A DNA stretch of 34,311 bases from JAGOUB01 sp964640945 (GCA_964640945.1 CAZXIV010000013.1:1-34311), one strand, 5' to 3'; positions 1-7,602 are shown, counted from the first letter of the stretch. Numbers and translations are program-made. Notes: generated from the sequence alone by a model not told the origin.

Positions 1-258
<258 letters not shown>

Positions 259-431
259 CCAGGGAGAATCACACCTCGTTCCGCGCTAGTCGCGGAACAC
301 GTAATGCTCTGGCTGGTGATAAAAGCCATCATTGCGAAAGATTGACCGGGAATCACCATGGATTTATCCATCTCGGTTGGAGATCTATCTCACTTGCACG
401 ATGCTGTGAAGCCGAACAACGCTTTACAACT
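259..431 (+). other. 16S 3' trailer, no gene
   Basis: Spacer between the 16S 3' end and the terminator. It contains no tRNA. A perfect 8-bp hairpin (GTTCCGCG, loop CTAGT, CGCGGAAC) sits at 278-298 and may be a processing or stability element of the pre-rRNA. The remainder shows no coding signal I trust. Confidence 0.6.
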
Positions 432-455
432 AAAAACACCCCTTGGGGGTGTTTT
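432..455 (+). terminator. Intrinsic terminator behind 16S rRNA
   Basis: AAAAACACCCC, loop TTG, GGGGTGTTTTT: an 11-bp stem ending in a T-run, symmetrical and so possibly bidirectional. It closes the 16S transcription unit about 175 nt after the rRNA 3' end, so no 23S gene is co-transcribed. Confidence 0.88.
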
Positions 456-468
456 TAGCGTGGGGAGT

Positions 469-497
469 TTGTGTTATCAAAGCCAACCGGCTACAAC
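469..497 (+). promoter_or_regulatory. Putative promoter of the 79-aa membrane protein gene
   Basis: TTGTGT (469-474), 17-nt spacer, TACAAC (492-497). The predicted start near 504 gives a ~50-nt leader that is almost wholly taken up by two hairpins. Confidence 0.4.
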
Positions 498-504
498 TGC
501 GGTG

Positions 505-548
505 TTCGAGCCCTTCGGTTCGGACGTGCGTCGCTCCTTCAAAAGGAG
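505..548 (+). promoter_or_regulatory. Structured 5' leader that hides the ribosome-binding site
   Basis: Two successive hairpins. The first, 505-524, is an 8-bp stem (one G-T and one T-G pair) with loop CTTC. The second pairs CTCCTT (534-539) with AAGGAG (543-548) across a CAA loop, which buries the core of the strong Shine-Dalgarno sequence of the gene starting at 554. The sequestering arm mimics the anti-Shine-Dalgarno. A thermometer-like or autoregulatory role is an inference. Confidence 0.5.
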
Positions 549-553
549 GTTCT

Positions 554-793
554 ATGGCCAAGCGACGTCGCCGCCAAAGGAGTATCGGGCGGTATGTATT
601 TGATAGCTGCCACGGATCGGCTGCTCAAGTATGGGAGCGCGTCAGCGTGAATTGGCTGGTGGTGGTCTGGGTTGCAGTTTTCTTGATCTTATCTTTTGTC
701 ATTTTTGACCGACTGCAATCTGTCCCACCGCGGTATCTATTCTTCGAACGGGAAATCCAAAAGCTGGAACATCAGCCATCCCCGCCCAGTTGA
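554..793 (+). CDS. Small single-pass membrane protein, 79 aa
   Basis: No family recognised. The ATG at 554 is chosen because AAAAGGAGG lies 4 nt upstream; upstream in-frame starts lack a ribosome-binding site and run through the rRNA terminator. The protein opens with a very basic stretch (MAKRRRRQR), has one hydrophobic helix at about residues 33-54, and ends in a short Pro-rich tail. The charge pattern predicts the N-terminus inside. It stands alone between the rRNA terminator and its own terminator, so it is an independent unit. Its Shine-Dalgarno is sequestered in a hairpin, which suggests translational control. Function unknown. Confidence 0.75.
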   Translation: MAKRRRRQRSIGRYVFDSCHGSAAQVWERVSVNWLVVVWVAVFLILSFVIFDRLQSVPPRYLFFEREIQKLEHQPSPPS

Positions 794-801
794 CGCGCCG
801 G

Positions 802-828
802 GCCCCTCAGTAATTGAGGGGCTATTTT
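802..828 (+). terminator. Intrinsic terminator of the 79-aa gene
   Basis: Perfect 8-bp stem GCCCCTCA / TGAGGGGC with loop GTAAT, followed by TATTTT. It begins 9 nt after the stop codon at 793. Confidence 0.85.
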
Positions 829-899
829 CATATGCACGCGAAATCCCAAACGATCTGTCTGGGGAGAGGGTGGCTGCTGAGCAGCCACCGGTTGATCCG

Positions 900-1247
900 T
901 TACCAATTCGCGGCATTCACGCGGAATGCGCGGTTCTGGTTCCACTGCTGCGACCGCTCGATGTCGGTCGGGCTTCGGTAGTAAATGAACCCCGTCTCGG
1001 GGTCCTCAAGCACGCGCTCGAGATGTTCGCCGCGGGGCAGCAAGGGGCTGTGCATCGGGCAAGAATGCCAGCCATCGACGGCTCCTCCGGGCACTGACTG
1101 ACTAAAGGCCGCGCAGACGGCGGCAAGAACGTCGTCGCTCTCCCAAGGGTCCAGCCTGAACTCCTGGCGGAGGATGGCATACTGCGGCCAGTCTTGGCGA
1201 TTGCCTCGGACGGTGTCGGTTTGGTTTACCTCACGACGGACAAGCAT
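900..1247 (-). CDS. Hypothetical protein, 115 aa
   Basis: Orphan soluble protein with no membrane segment or signal peptide, rich in Arg, Trp and acidic residues. The ATG at 1247 is supported by AGGAG 7 nt upstream (1254-1258). The AT-rich stretch 1250-1330 on the minus strand includes TATACA and TTGCAA elements that could form its promoter, but their spacing is poor. Behind the stop lies an 8-bp hairpin (869-889) without a T-run. It is separate from the suf genes next to it, although all read on the minus strand. Function unknown. Confidence 0.6.
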   Translation of the reverse strand: MLVRREVNQTDTVRGNRQDWPQYAILRQEFRLDPWESDDVLAAVCAAFSQSVPGGAVDGWHSCPMHSPLLPRGEHLERVLEDPETGFIYYRSPTDIERSQQWNQNRAFRVNAANW

Positions 1248-1337
1248 ACATTTCTCCTGTGATGAAACGGTCGGATTCGGAACTATGTATACTTTACATT
1301 AAATTTGTATTATTGCAATATTTCCATTCCTCTTCAA

Positions 1338-2096
1338 TTAGAGCACCTTTTGGGCCAATGCTCGCCCCTCGCCCGGTAGGCGCTGGGTGAGTTCCTGCAA
1401 GAAGCCATCGACCAGCATTGTTTTCGCCTCCTCTGGGCCAATGCCGCGGGCCGTGCAGGCAAAGAGATCCTCGGCCGTCAGGCGTGTCACTGTGGCCCCG
1501 TGGCTGGCCTTTACGTCGTTCGTGCGGATCTCCAGGCTGGGCACGGCGTGCACCACTGCCTGGGCGTCGAGCATGAGTACCTTTTGACTGAGGTACGTCT
1601 GCGTGCCGGTTCCCCGCTCTCCAATCTCAATCAAGCCCTTGGACGACACGTTCGAGCGGCCGCTGCCGGCGATGCGAATGGCAATCTCGCCACCACCGCG
1701 CGGTGCGAGGAAAATACTCTTCGCGGTGTTGCGCTGGCGCTGACCGTCGCCCGCCCGCGAGATCCAGTCTACTGAGCAGATAGCGTCGGCGCCGGTAAGG
1801 CGGCTCTCCAAAGTTTGGGTCACGTCGTTGCCGCCGACCGACACGACATGCCAGTGCAGGCGCGCGCCGGCGGCTAATTCGGCCTTTAGTACAATGACTG
1901 CTCCGGCCGTCTTGGGCAGGCTCTGGATGACCGTACAGTGGCAGGTGGCCCGGCTGCCCAGGCGCAGTGTGAGGGTACGTAAGTCACTCGCGCCATCGAT
2001 GACGGCGACGTAGTCGGCCCGCTCCCCCTCAAGCACATCGAGGGCACAATTGGCGCTGCCTTTGGGGACCGTCTGGGTGGTCGGGTCCAAGTTCAT
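1338..2096 (-). CDS. sufD: SufD-like Fe-S scaffold subunit, short form
   Basis: SufB/SufD-family protein, partner of SufB and SufC in the SufBCD complex that builds Fe-S clusters in the cytoplasm. The C-terminal half carries the family signature: parallel beta-helix strands, then LEIRTNDVKASHGATV with the conserved His, and the Arg-Gly-Ile-rich helical end. At 252 aa it is much shorter than typical SufD (about 420-440 aa); the N-terminal helical region is absent. It lies 114 nt downstream of sufB on the same strand. The ATG at 2096 has no adjacent Shine-Dalgarno but sits 6 nt after CATACT, with TCGACA 17 nt further up, so it probably has its own near-leaderless promoter. SufD assignment rather than a second SufB rests on position and divergence. 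Confidence 0.88.
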   Translation of the reverse strand: MNLDPTTQTVPKGSANCALDVLEGERADYVAVIDGASDLRTLTLRLGSRATCHCTVIQSLPKTAGAVIVLKAELAAGARLHWHVVSVGGNDVTQTLESRLTGADAICSVDWISRAGDGQRQRNTAKSIFLAPRGGGEIAIRIAGSGRSNVSSKGLIEIGERGTGTQTYLSQKVLMLDAQAVVHAVPSLEIRTNDVKASHGATVTRLTAEDLFACTARGIGPEEAKTMLVDGFLQELTQRLPGEGRALAQKVL

Positions 2097-2102
2097 GGCG
2101 AA

Positions 2103-2131
2103 AGTATGCGGTGTATCAGCTCTCCTGTCGA
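2103..2131 (-). promoter_or_regulatory. Promoter of sufD, leaderless type
   Basis: Minus strand: TCGACA (2131-2126), 17-nt spacer, CATACT (2108-2103), then 6 nt to the ATG at 2096. The AGGAG at about 30 nt from the ATG is too far away to act as Shine-Dalgarno. Confidence 0.6.
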
Positions 2132-2210
2132 AAGCTTCCGTAGCGATGCATCTTCCCCCTACCGAGGGTCAGAACCGTCCCTCGTCGAGGCTTGGCTCAC
2201 CCACGATTGC

Positions 2211-3644
2211 TCAACCCACACTTCCTTCCATTTCCATCTCGATCAATCGGTTCATCTCCACGGCGTATTCCAACGGCAGCAGCCGTACGATCGGCTCAAT
2301 AAAGCCCGAGACGATCATCGCGGTCGCCTCATCTTCGCTGAGGCCGCGCGATTGCAGATAAAAGATATCGTCGGTTGAGAGTTTGCCTACGGTCGCCTCG
2401 TGGGCGATGGTCACGTCGTCGGTCTGGATGCGCATATCGGGGATGGTGTCCGTGCGGCTGATCTCGTCGAGTAAGAGGGCGTCACACTCCACACTGGCGG
2501 TACTACCGATGGCCTTGGGCGACACCTTCAGCATGCCCCGGTAGACGGCTGTGCCGCCGCCCTTACTGATCGATTTGCTCACTACCCGGCTGGAGGTGCG
2601 CGGGGCCAGGTGGAAGACCTTGGCGCCAGTATCCTGCCATTGGCCGGCATTAGCGAAGGCGATGGCCAAGTGCTCGGCCCGTGCCCCTTCACCCACCAAC
2701 ATCGAGCAGGGATAGAGCATCGTTGCGCCGCTGCCCATGTTGCCGCCGATCCATTCGATCGTGCCGTCTTTCTCCACAATGGCGCGCTTGGTGTTGAGGT
2801 TGTAGGTATCACGGCTCCAGTTTTCCACCGAGCTATAGCGGCAGTGGGCGCCGGGCTTCACAAACACTTCCACCAGACCGGCGTGGAGCGCCTGGCTGCC
2901 GTATTTCGGCGCGCTGCAGCCTTCGATGTAGTGCACGTCGGCGCCCTCTTCTACCACGATGAGCGTGTGCTCGAACTGGCCCATATTGCGCGCATTCATG
3001 CGGAAATAAGCCTGCAGCGGGTCGCGCACGTGCACGCCTTTGGGGATGTACAAAAACGTGCCGCCGCTCCAAACAGCGCCGTGCAAAGCCGCAAACTTGT
3101 GGTCGTCGGCCGGCACGCACTGCATGAAATACTGCTTCACCAACGCCTCGTGCGCATGCAGAGCCACGTCCATATCCAAGAAGACGACCCCGAGATCCTC
3201 CCATTCTTTTTTCAGTGAGTGGTAGATCACTTCACTCTCGTACTGTGCGCCCACACCGGCCAGCACTTTGCGCTCGGCTTCGGGGATGCCCAGACGGTCG
3301 TAGACCTTGCGGATCTCCTCCGGCACTTCGCCCCAGGTGGCCGACTCACCGGCCTGGGCCGAGGCGTAATAAATGATGTCGTTCAGGTCGAGCTTGCTCA
3401 GGTCGGCGCCCCAGGTGGGCATCTCTTTCTCTTGGAAAATTTTGAGCGAGGCCAGGCGGTGCTCGAGCATCCAGGCCGGTTCGTTTTTATCGGCGCTGAT
3501 CTTCCGCACCAACTCTTCGTCCACGCCGCGCTTGGCGTTCAGGGCATACGGCGAAGGATTAGGCGTGTCGAGGATCTCGCGCGAGAGGCCCGAAAAAATG
3601 CCTCCCCCGTCTGTTGTAGCCGCTGCTGTGGTGGTCTTCCCCAA
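2211..3644 (-). CDS. sufB: Fe-S cluster assembly scaffold SufB
   Basis: Core scaffold of the SufBCD complex. Recalled Bacillus-type SufB matches over its full length, including NEPAWMLEHRL, WGEVPEEI, AGVGAQYESEV, PLQAYFRMNARNMGQFE, HYIEGCSAP, and the C-terminal GFIEPIVRLLPLEYAVEMNR ending. The scaffold Cys (VECDALLLDE) and the nearby AHEATVG motif are kept. I start it at TTG 3644 (477 aa, normal family length): an extended -10 TGC-TATACT lies 7 nt upstream. A longer ATG start at 3737 would overlap the upstream gene by 71 nt and add unmatched residues. It follows the GGDEF gene by 22 nt and precedes sufD. sufC lies 4.4 kb away on the other strand. Confidence 0.95.
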   Translation of the reverse strand: MGKTTTAAATTDGGGIFSGLSREILDTPNPSPYALNAKRGVDEELVRKISADKNEPAWMLEHRLASLKIFQEKEMPTWGADLSKLDLNDIIYYASAQAGESATWGEVPEEIRKVYDRLGIPEAERKVLAGVGAQYESEVIYHSLKKEWEDLGVVFLDMDVALHAHEALVKQYFMQCVPADDHKFAALHGAVWSGGTFLYIPKGVHVRDPLQAYFRMNARNMGQFEHTLIVVEEGADVHYIEGCSAPKYGSQALHAGLVEVFVKPGAHCRYSSVENWSRDTYNLNTKRAIVEKDGTIEWIGGNMGSGATMLYPCSMLVGEGARAEHLAIAFANAGQWQDTGAKVFHLAPRTSSRVVSKSISKGGGTAVYRGMLKVSPKAIGSTASVECDALLLDEISRTDTIPDMRIQTDDVTIAHEATVGKLSTDDIFYLQSRGLSEDEATAMIVSGFIEPIVRLLPLEYAVEMNRLIEMEMEGSVG

Positions 3645-3651
3645 GGCTTGG

Positions 3652-3660
3652 AGTATAGCA
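3652..3660 (-). promoter_or_regulatory. Extended -10 promoter of sufB
   Basis: TGC-TATACT on the minus strand, ending 7 nt before the TTG at 3644. It begins just past the stop codon (3667) of the upstream GGDEF gene. No good -35 is seen, as expected for an extended -10 promoter. Confidence 0.6.
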
Positions 3661-3666
3661 GCCTGG

Positions 3667-4839
3667 TTAGGCGCCCGCCCGCAAGGCGAGAGTCTCTTCA
3701 AGGCGACGGATCGTCTCTTGCTGCTCGAGAATGACACGCTCTTTGGCGGCTAGCTCATTTAAGAGCTCTCGTCCCTCAGCATTGCGCATAAGGAAGGCGT
3801 AGAGCATTGGGTCCTGCTCCTTCATTCGGACCTTCTTCTGGCGCTTGCCGTTGGCCGTGCGGTCATCGGCCAGCTGGACCATCACCTGGAAGGCGTTGAA
3901 AGCGACCGTGTCGAAGGGCTGGATCTTTTCGTTCTCCTCGCCCTGGTCGGTGGCTTGTTCCACCGCTTGGGCCACGGCCTGGCTGAAGCGCGAGTGCCCC
4001 ATACTGACTGAGGGCACGAATGCTAGCGGCAGCTGGCTACGAATGTCCGCCAGCTCGGCGCGTCGTTCATCATCGGTCTCGAGCGCGATCACTTGCTCAC
4101 GACGTTCTTCACCGATGAAGCCGTAGTCGAGCAGGAAGCTCGGGTCGTCGAATGAGATAAATTGGGTGCGTAGGGCGTCGTCGTTCTCGATGGCCGCGCG
4201 CAGGTGGTCCTCCAGTTCCTGAAGTAGCTCGTTCGTGAGGATGCGCTCGGAACGCACGAGTACCATAAACTCATCGCCACCGACGCTGTAGGCCTTTGTG
4301 GAGAGGCCGTGCTCCTGGCACCAGGCGGCGATCTCGGCGGGAGGATGGACGAGTAATTTGGCTAGTCGTTGTAGAAAAGCGCAGCCGTTGGCGTGGTTCG
4401 TACAATCGACGATGGTCTTCATGCCGTCCACGTCCAGAAAGATCGTGCCGGTATGGTCGATGACGCGCGGTGCTTGGGGCGAGAGGACTTCGCGCTCGAG
4501 TTCATAGGCAAGGACGGCGCGCAGGCACTGGTAACTCTGGATCATCGTACCGTTGTGCGAGAGTACGGGATCGCTGGCGACTTCGTAGGAGCCCGCCTCG
4601 ACGCGCTGATTGAGCACGGCTTCCAACTGCTCGGCTGTCAGGTGATTATGAGGGTCGGTGAAGGCATTGCGGAGAATTTCTGTTTCACCCCTCACACGCT
4701 CGCGCAGGTACCGCGGCATGTGCTCGAGCAAGCGCTCGTAGAGAGGTAGACGGGCGCTACCCGTGCGCAGCGGCTCAGCGAGCTTCTGCAGGTCGGCACG
4801 CCAATCGGAGGCCTCTGGTGTCCGAAGGTTATTGAGCAA
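3667..4839 (-). CDS. Soluble GGDEF-domain protein (putative diguanylate cyclase)
   Basis: 390 aa with no signal peptide or membrane helix. The N-terminal ~120 residues are helical. A GGDEF domain follows: the metal-site strand FLDVDG (134-139), then SVGGDEF (185-191) with the catalytic signature intact, and SMGHSRF (279-285), which takes the place of the usual SIGVA-like strand. Between the last two lies an unusually long, charged insertion (about 226-278). The C-terminal 75 residues are charged and probably coiled coil. Known family role: synthesis of cyclic di-GMP from two GTP. Catalysis here is plausible but unproven because of the insertion. The TTG start at 4839 is supported by AAGGA 5-6 nt upstream. 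It is first in a minus-strand run with sufB and sufD. Confidence 0.85.
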   Translation of the reverse strand: MLNNLRTPEASDWRADLQKLAEPLRTGSARLPLYERLLEHMPRYLRERVRGETEILRNAFTDPHNHLTAEQLEAVLNQRVEAGSYEVASDPVLSHNGTMIQSYQCLRAVLAYELEREVLSPQAPRVIDHTGTIFLDVDGMKTIVDCTNHANGCAFLQRLAKLLVHPPAEIAAWCQEHGLSTKAYSVGGDEFMVLVRSERILTNELLQELEDHLRAAIENDDALRTQFISFDDPSFLLDYGFIGEERREQVIALETDDERRAELADIRSQLPLAFVPSVSMGHSRFSQAVAQAVEQATDQGEENEKIQPFDTVAFNAFQVMVQLADDRTANGKRQKKVRMKEQDPMLYAFLMRNAEGRELLNELAAKERVILEQQETIRRLEETLALRAGA

Positions 4840-4910
4840 GATCGTCCTTTTACACGATCAAATATGATGAAGCAATCTTTAATATACATTTTATATTTTT
4901 AGTATGAAAT

Positions 4911-4946
4911 AAAACACCCGTGATCGCGGGATCACGGGTGTTTTTT
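4911..4946. terminator. Bidirectional intrinsic terminator
   Basis: A long stem, AAAACACCCGTGATC against GATCACGGGTGTTTT, around a short GCG-containing loop, with A/T runs on both sides. It closes the minus-strand SIMPL gene (stop at 4958) and insulates the GGDEF-suf unit. Confidence 0.9.
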
Positions 4947-4957
4947 CGCGGCGGAAA

Positions 4958-5662
4958 TTATTTCGTGGGGGTGGGGAGCGGACCTGTGATGTACGACACG
5001 TTCAAGGTTGTGGTCGCCGGAGCGGTGTTCGTCTCGGGGTCGTAGATGCCACCCGAGGTGCCGTAGCCACCGTAGTACGACGCGTCGAGTGAGGTATAAA
5101 ATGAGAGACTGCTGACGCGCGTCAACTTCTGGTCGATGAGCGACTCGAAGAACAAGCGCTTGTCATCGATCTGCTTCAGGAGCTCATCCTTCTGCTCCAG
5201 GGCGTACTTCCCGGCGTAGCTCAGGCGTACTTCCCACTGGCCCGTGCAGCCGAGCGATTCCACCTTCTCCAGCATCTTCGCGGCCAGGGCTGGGGCGATC
5301 TTCTTAACCGTGAAGTTCACGTTGCCCGTGTAGGACAGATTGTCCGTCTCGCTGTAGCCGTAGTTGTAGATGGTGAACGAGGCATTGCGTCGTATCGTCG
5401 CCTCGGTACCGACGAATTCTTTCACCTCGTTTATCTTTTTTTGCAGATCGGCGCGCGCGCCTGTGCGGGTCTTGTTGGGCGTCTGTAATTCGCAGTACAC
5501 GCCCAGGTTCACGATATCGGGCGTCACGTCGTGCATCACTGAGGCGTCGACGCTGATATATCCGGGCTCGGTCGACATATTAAACGTGGCGTCGGCGGCC
5601 AAAGCGGCCGGAGCCAAAGTAAGAGCGAGCGGGAGGGCCGCCGCTAAAAATGCGGTACGCAT
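4958..5662 (-). CDS. Secreted SIMPL (DUF541)-like protein
   Basis: 234 aa. A clear Sec signal peptide (MRTAFLAAALPLALTLAPAALA, cleavage after ~22) precedes a SIMPL-type domain with the usual opening of a beta-strand, a short ...VTPDIV turn, a second strand and a long helix. The usual SIMPL Gly-rich first strand is less well kept than in the second SIMPL protein at 8958. The C-terminus is rich in Tyr, Gly and Thr. Family role: periplasmic or outer envelope protein, poorly understood. The ATG at 5662 has no Shine-Dalgarno; the leader is a run of C and T, with TATCAC exactly 16 nt before the ATG, as in the next gene upstream. Confidence 0.75.
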   Translation of the reverse strand: MRTAFLAAALPLALTLAPAALAADATFNMSTEPGYISVDASVMHDVTPDIVNLGVYCELQTPNKTRTGARADLQKKINEVKEFVGTEATIRRNASFTIYNYGYSETDNLSYTGNVNFTVKKIAPALAAKMLEKVESLGCTGQWEVRLSYAGKYALEQKDELLKQIDDKRLFFESLIDQKLTRVSSLSFYTSLDASYYGGYGTSGGIYDPETNTAPATTTLNVSYITGPLPTPTK

Positions 5663-5815
5663 GGAAAGGAAAAGGAAAGTGATACCCGGGCAAGATATGT
5701 GTCTCCGGCGAGGAAGGCAAAGAACAACTGCCTCATATTTCTGCGGCCAGATTGGATGGTTGTACGAGGTCTAAAGAGGCTCCCAGGCGATCATGATCAT
5801 CCCCGATGAGGAGGG

Positions 5816-5842
5816 TAAAAAAAGGCGGCCGAAGCCGCCTTT
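5816..5842 (-). terminator. Intrinsic terminator of the Cys-rich gene
   Basis: AAAGGCGG / CCGCCTTT stem with a 6-nt loop (5821-5842), followed on the minus strand by a run of seven T (5823-5817). It lies about 22 nt after the stop codon at 5865. Confidence 0.88.
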
Positions 5843-5864
5843 GTCTCCCGGTAGAATTGGAGAG

Positions 5865-6170
5865 TCACTCCGACCAAATGGCTTCGAACTTCTGATTCCA
5901 AGAGTTCATGGACTCTTCTTTCTGGTCGGCCAGGTTTTGTTTGGCGAGCAGGGCTTCGACCGCAAGGTCGGCGACGGCGTCGAGCTTCTTGCCGATCTTC
6001 GCCTCGAGTTTTACCTTGATCTTCTCCATGAGGATTTTTCGCTTGGCGAATTTCGTCATCATGAGCAGGTCGGTGATGGGGCAGCTTTGACCTGAGCCAC
6101 AGCCACAGCCGGAAGCGCAGCCACCTTGGTTGCAAGCATTGTTGGAGCAGGAATCCTGGGTGCAGGACAT
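5865..6170 (-). CDS. Cys-rich small protein, possible metal binder
   Basis: 101 aa in two parts. Residues 1-30 hold seven cysteines (3, 8, 13, 18, 22, 24, 30) in a Gly/Asn/Ser-rich, metallothionein-like stretch. Residues 33-101 are a basic, amphipathic helical region with Lys-rich segments, probably coiled coil or oligomerising. No known family recognised. It is divergent from an HxlR-type regulator that also carries clustered cysteines, and an 11-6-11 dyad lies between them, so thiol- or metal-dependent co-regulation is a reasonable inference. No Shine-Dalgarno; the leader is C/T-rich with TATCAC 16 nt before the ATG. Has its own terminator. Confidence 0.72.
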   Translation of the reverse strand: MSCTQDSCSNNACNQGGCASGCGCGSGQSCPITDLLMMTKFAKRKILMEKIKVKLEAKIGKKLDAVADLAVEALLAKQNLADQKEESMNSWNQKFEAIWSE

Positions 6171-6215
6171 ACGGGAACGGGGAAAGGTGATAGTGCTTCC
6201 AGGATAATCCTATTA

Positions 6216-6243
6216 CTTATTAAAGTAAAGTAACTTTAAGTAG
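6216..6243. promoter_or_regulatory. Dyad operator between Cys-rich gene and hxlR-type gene
   Basis: Imperfect inverted repeat: CTTATTAAAGT (6216-6226), 6-nt spacer, ACTTTAAGTAG (6233-6243), 9 of 11 positions matching. It sits in the divergent intergenic region and is the natural candidate binding site for the HxlR-family product. Confidence 0.55.
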
Positions 6244-6270
6244 TACATAATAGGAAGCCTGAGAAAGGAC

Positions 6271-6279
6271 TGCTACTCT
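6271..6279 (+). promoter_or_regulatory. Extended -10 promoter of the hxlR-type gene
   Basis: TGC-TACTCT (6271-6279), 7 nt before the ATG at 6287, so the transcript would start at the start codon. Confidence 0.5.
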
Positions 6280-6286
6280 GCCCTTC

Positions 6287-6664
6287 ATGGGGACGACGGA
6301 CACCAAGTCGGCCAAATGCTGCCCGGTCACGGGCATCATGCAAATCGTCGGGCGCAAGTGGTCGCTGCTCATTCTCCGCGCGCTCGCCGACAGTGGCGAG
6401 CTCCGGTACAGCGCGCTCGCCGACCAACTGCCCGATATCAACTCCCGCATTCTCTGTGAGCGCCTAAGCGAGCTCGAGACGGAGGGGCTCGTGGTCCGCA
6501 CTGTCACCAAGGAGAAGCCGGTGACGGTCCACTACACACTCACTGAGAAAGGTGCCGATCTCCGTCAGGTCTTCGAGGCCTTTGTGAGCTGGGGGAAAAA
6601 GTGGGGCGAGTCGGTCGATGCTCCGGTCGGTGATTGCCCCTGTGAAGAACCAGCTGGTTGTTAA
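6287..6664 (+). CDS. HxlR-family winged-helix transcriptional regulator
   Basis: 125 aa. The HxlR winged helix is clear: CCPVTGIMQIVGRKWSLLIL (residues 11-30), the recognition region with NSRILCERLSELE, GLVVRTV, a wing with PVTVHYTLTEKG, then a final dimerisation helix. Family members are small dimeric repressors or activators that often respond to thiol stress or electrophiles through a Cys near the N-terminus. Here the N-terminus has Cys11-Cys12 and the C-terminus adds Cys117, Cys119 and Cys125, an unusual extra cluster. It is divergent from the Cys-rich gene and probably regulates it and itself. No Shine-Dalgarno; an extended -10 lies 7 nt upstream. Confidence 0.92.
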   Translation: MGTTDTKSAKCCPVTGIMQIVGRKWSLLILRALADSGELRYSALADQLPDINSRILCERLSELETEGLVVRTVTKEKPVTVHYTLTEKGADLRQVFEAFVSWGKKWGESVDAPVGDCPCEEPAGC

Positions 6665-6692
6665 AAAACCCCTGGCATTTTGCCAAGGGTTG
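6663..6692. terminator. Terminator shared by convergent genes
   Basis: Hairpin with arms AACCC-C-TGGCA and TGCCA-A-GGGTT (one mismatch) and a 3-nt loop, flanked on the left by six A. It therefore has a T-run on the minus strand and probably ends the 6714-7019 gene, and may serve the HxlR gene too. Confidence 0.65.
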
Positions 6693-6713
6693 TGACGACT
6701 GCCGGCGCGGCGA

Positions 6714-7019
6714 CTAGATAGTGTTCTTCTCGCGCTCGTGCGCTACGACTGCGGCGTCGACCAACGACTGGACTACCTCGGCCAATTGATTCTCGCCTAA
6801 AATAGGTAATGGCTCGGGACGGATACCGCTTTGGTATGGTCCCTGGAAAATCCGTAGGGCAGCGAGACGCAGGTCCGCATCACTCATGAGTTGCCGAGCA
6901 GCGTTCTCGGCGACCGAGATGGTGCTGAGAACTTCAAAACCTTGTTCCATCGGATCGTGCTCGCGACGGAGGATGACGTATCGATTTTCGGCTCGCAGCC
7001 GAATCTGCATAATGGCCAT
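6714..7019 (-). CDS. Hypothetical protein, 101 aa
   Basis: Orphan soluble protein, predicted beta strands at the start (MQIRLRAENRYVILRR) and two or three helices after that. No signal peptide, membrane helix or recognisable motif. Start ATG 7019 is chosen because GGAGG lies 4 nt upstream; a second ATG at 7010 is possible. TACAAT (7069-7064) is a candidate -10 giving a ~40-nt leader, so this gene uses the conventional Shine-Dalgarno mode unlike lspA next to it. Function unknown. Confidence 0.62.
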   Translation of the reverse strand: MAIMQIRLRAENRYVILRREHDPMEQGFEVLSTISVAENAARQLMSDADLRLAALRIFQGPYQSGIRPEPLPILGENQLAEVVQSLVDAAVVAHEREKNTI

Positions 7020-7161
7020 AAGGCCTCCACGGGGACGGGATGTGAAGTACCGACGTTGGAGTTATTGTAGAGCATTCCTACCGGTGGCGCTTGGCGACTA
7101 GAGCAGCTGTGTACGTCTTTTTCTGTGCTCTCACGTGCCACCGCCGCTCATCAGTCGCTCC

Positions 7162-7602
7162 TTAGGGGCGGCGGATCGACGAAAGCAAGAGCAACGCCGC
7201 GCCAATGGTGATGCAGCTGTCGGCTACGTTAAACACCGGGAAGGCACCCACTTGGAAAAGGTCGGTCACGAAACCGTCGCCCGCGCGGTCGGCCAGATTG
7301 CCGAGCGCACCACCAATGATCAAGCCGAAGCCCACCTGCACGAGCGTAGTGCGCCGTTCCTTAAGGGCCGCCCAGACCACCAGTGCGAGCGCGGCGGCGA
7401 TGAGGAGCGTCTGGATGATAGGCGGGAAGCGCAGGCCAAATGCAATCCCGGGATTGAGCGTGTGTACCAATCCAACTGCGTCGCCGAGCAGCGCAATACG
7501 GTCAGCGATGAAGATGTCGGCCAAGAGTTTGCCCGCCACACTGAGTGCCAGTGCCCCCAGGCTGACCCAGAGTAGTAGCCGTCGATCACGAAGAACGTGC
7601 AC
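7162..7602 (-). CDS. lspA: Lipoprotein signal peptidase (signal peptidase II)
   Basis: 146 aa. Cleaves the signal peptide of prolipoproteins after lipid attachment at the inner membrane. Four hydrophobic segments are visible (about 9-27, 62-80, 88-103, 130-142). Family motifs are present: NPGIAFGL (50-57), GNLADR with catalytic Asp105, and FNVADS with catalytic Asp128. The GTG start at 7602 is selected because TAGAGT lies exactly 6 nt upstream and TCGACC a further 17 nt up, in the 3' end region of the ferredoxin gene; no Shine-Dalgarno is present. Length is at the short end of the family but complete. Confidence 0.95.
   Translation of the reverse strand: MHVLRDRRLLLWVSLGALALSVAGKLLADIFIADRIALLGDAVGLVHTLNPGIAFGLRFPPIIQTLLIAAALALVVWAALKERRTTLVQVGFGLIIGGALGNLADRAGDGFVTDLFQVGAFPVFNVADSCITIGAALLLLSSIRRP

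Noticed and set aside
869..889. Hairpin downstream of the 115-aa gene as a terminator
   Set aside because: The stem is good but there is no T-run on either strand.
3645..3737. N-terminal extension of SufB starting at ATG 3737
   Set aside because: It would overlap the GGDEF gene by 71 nt and adds residues unlike the family; the TTG at 3644 fits family length and the promoter.
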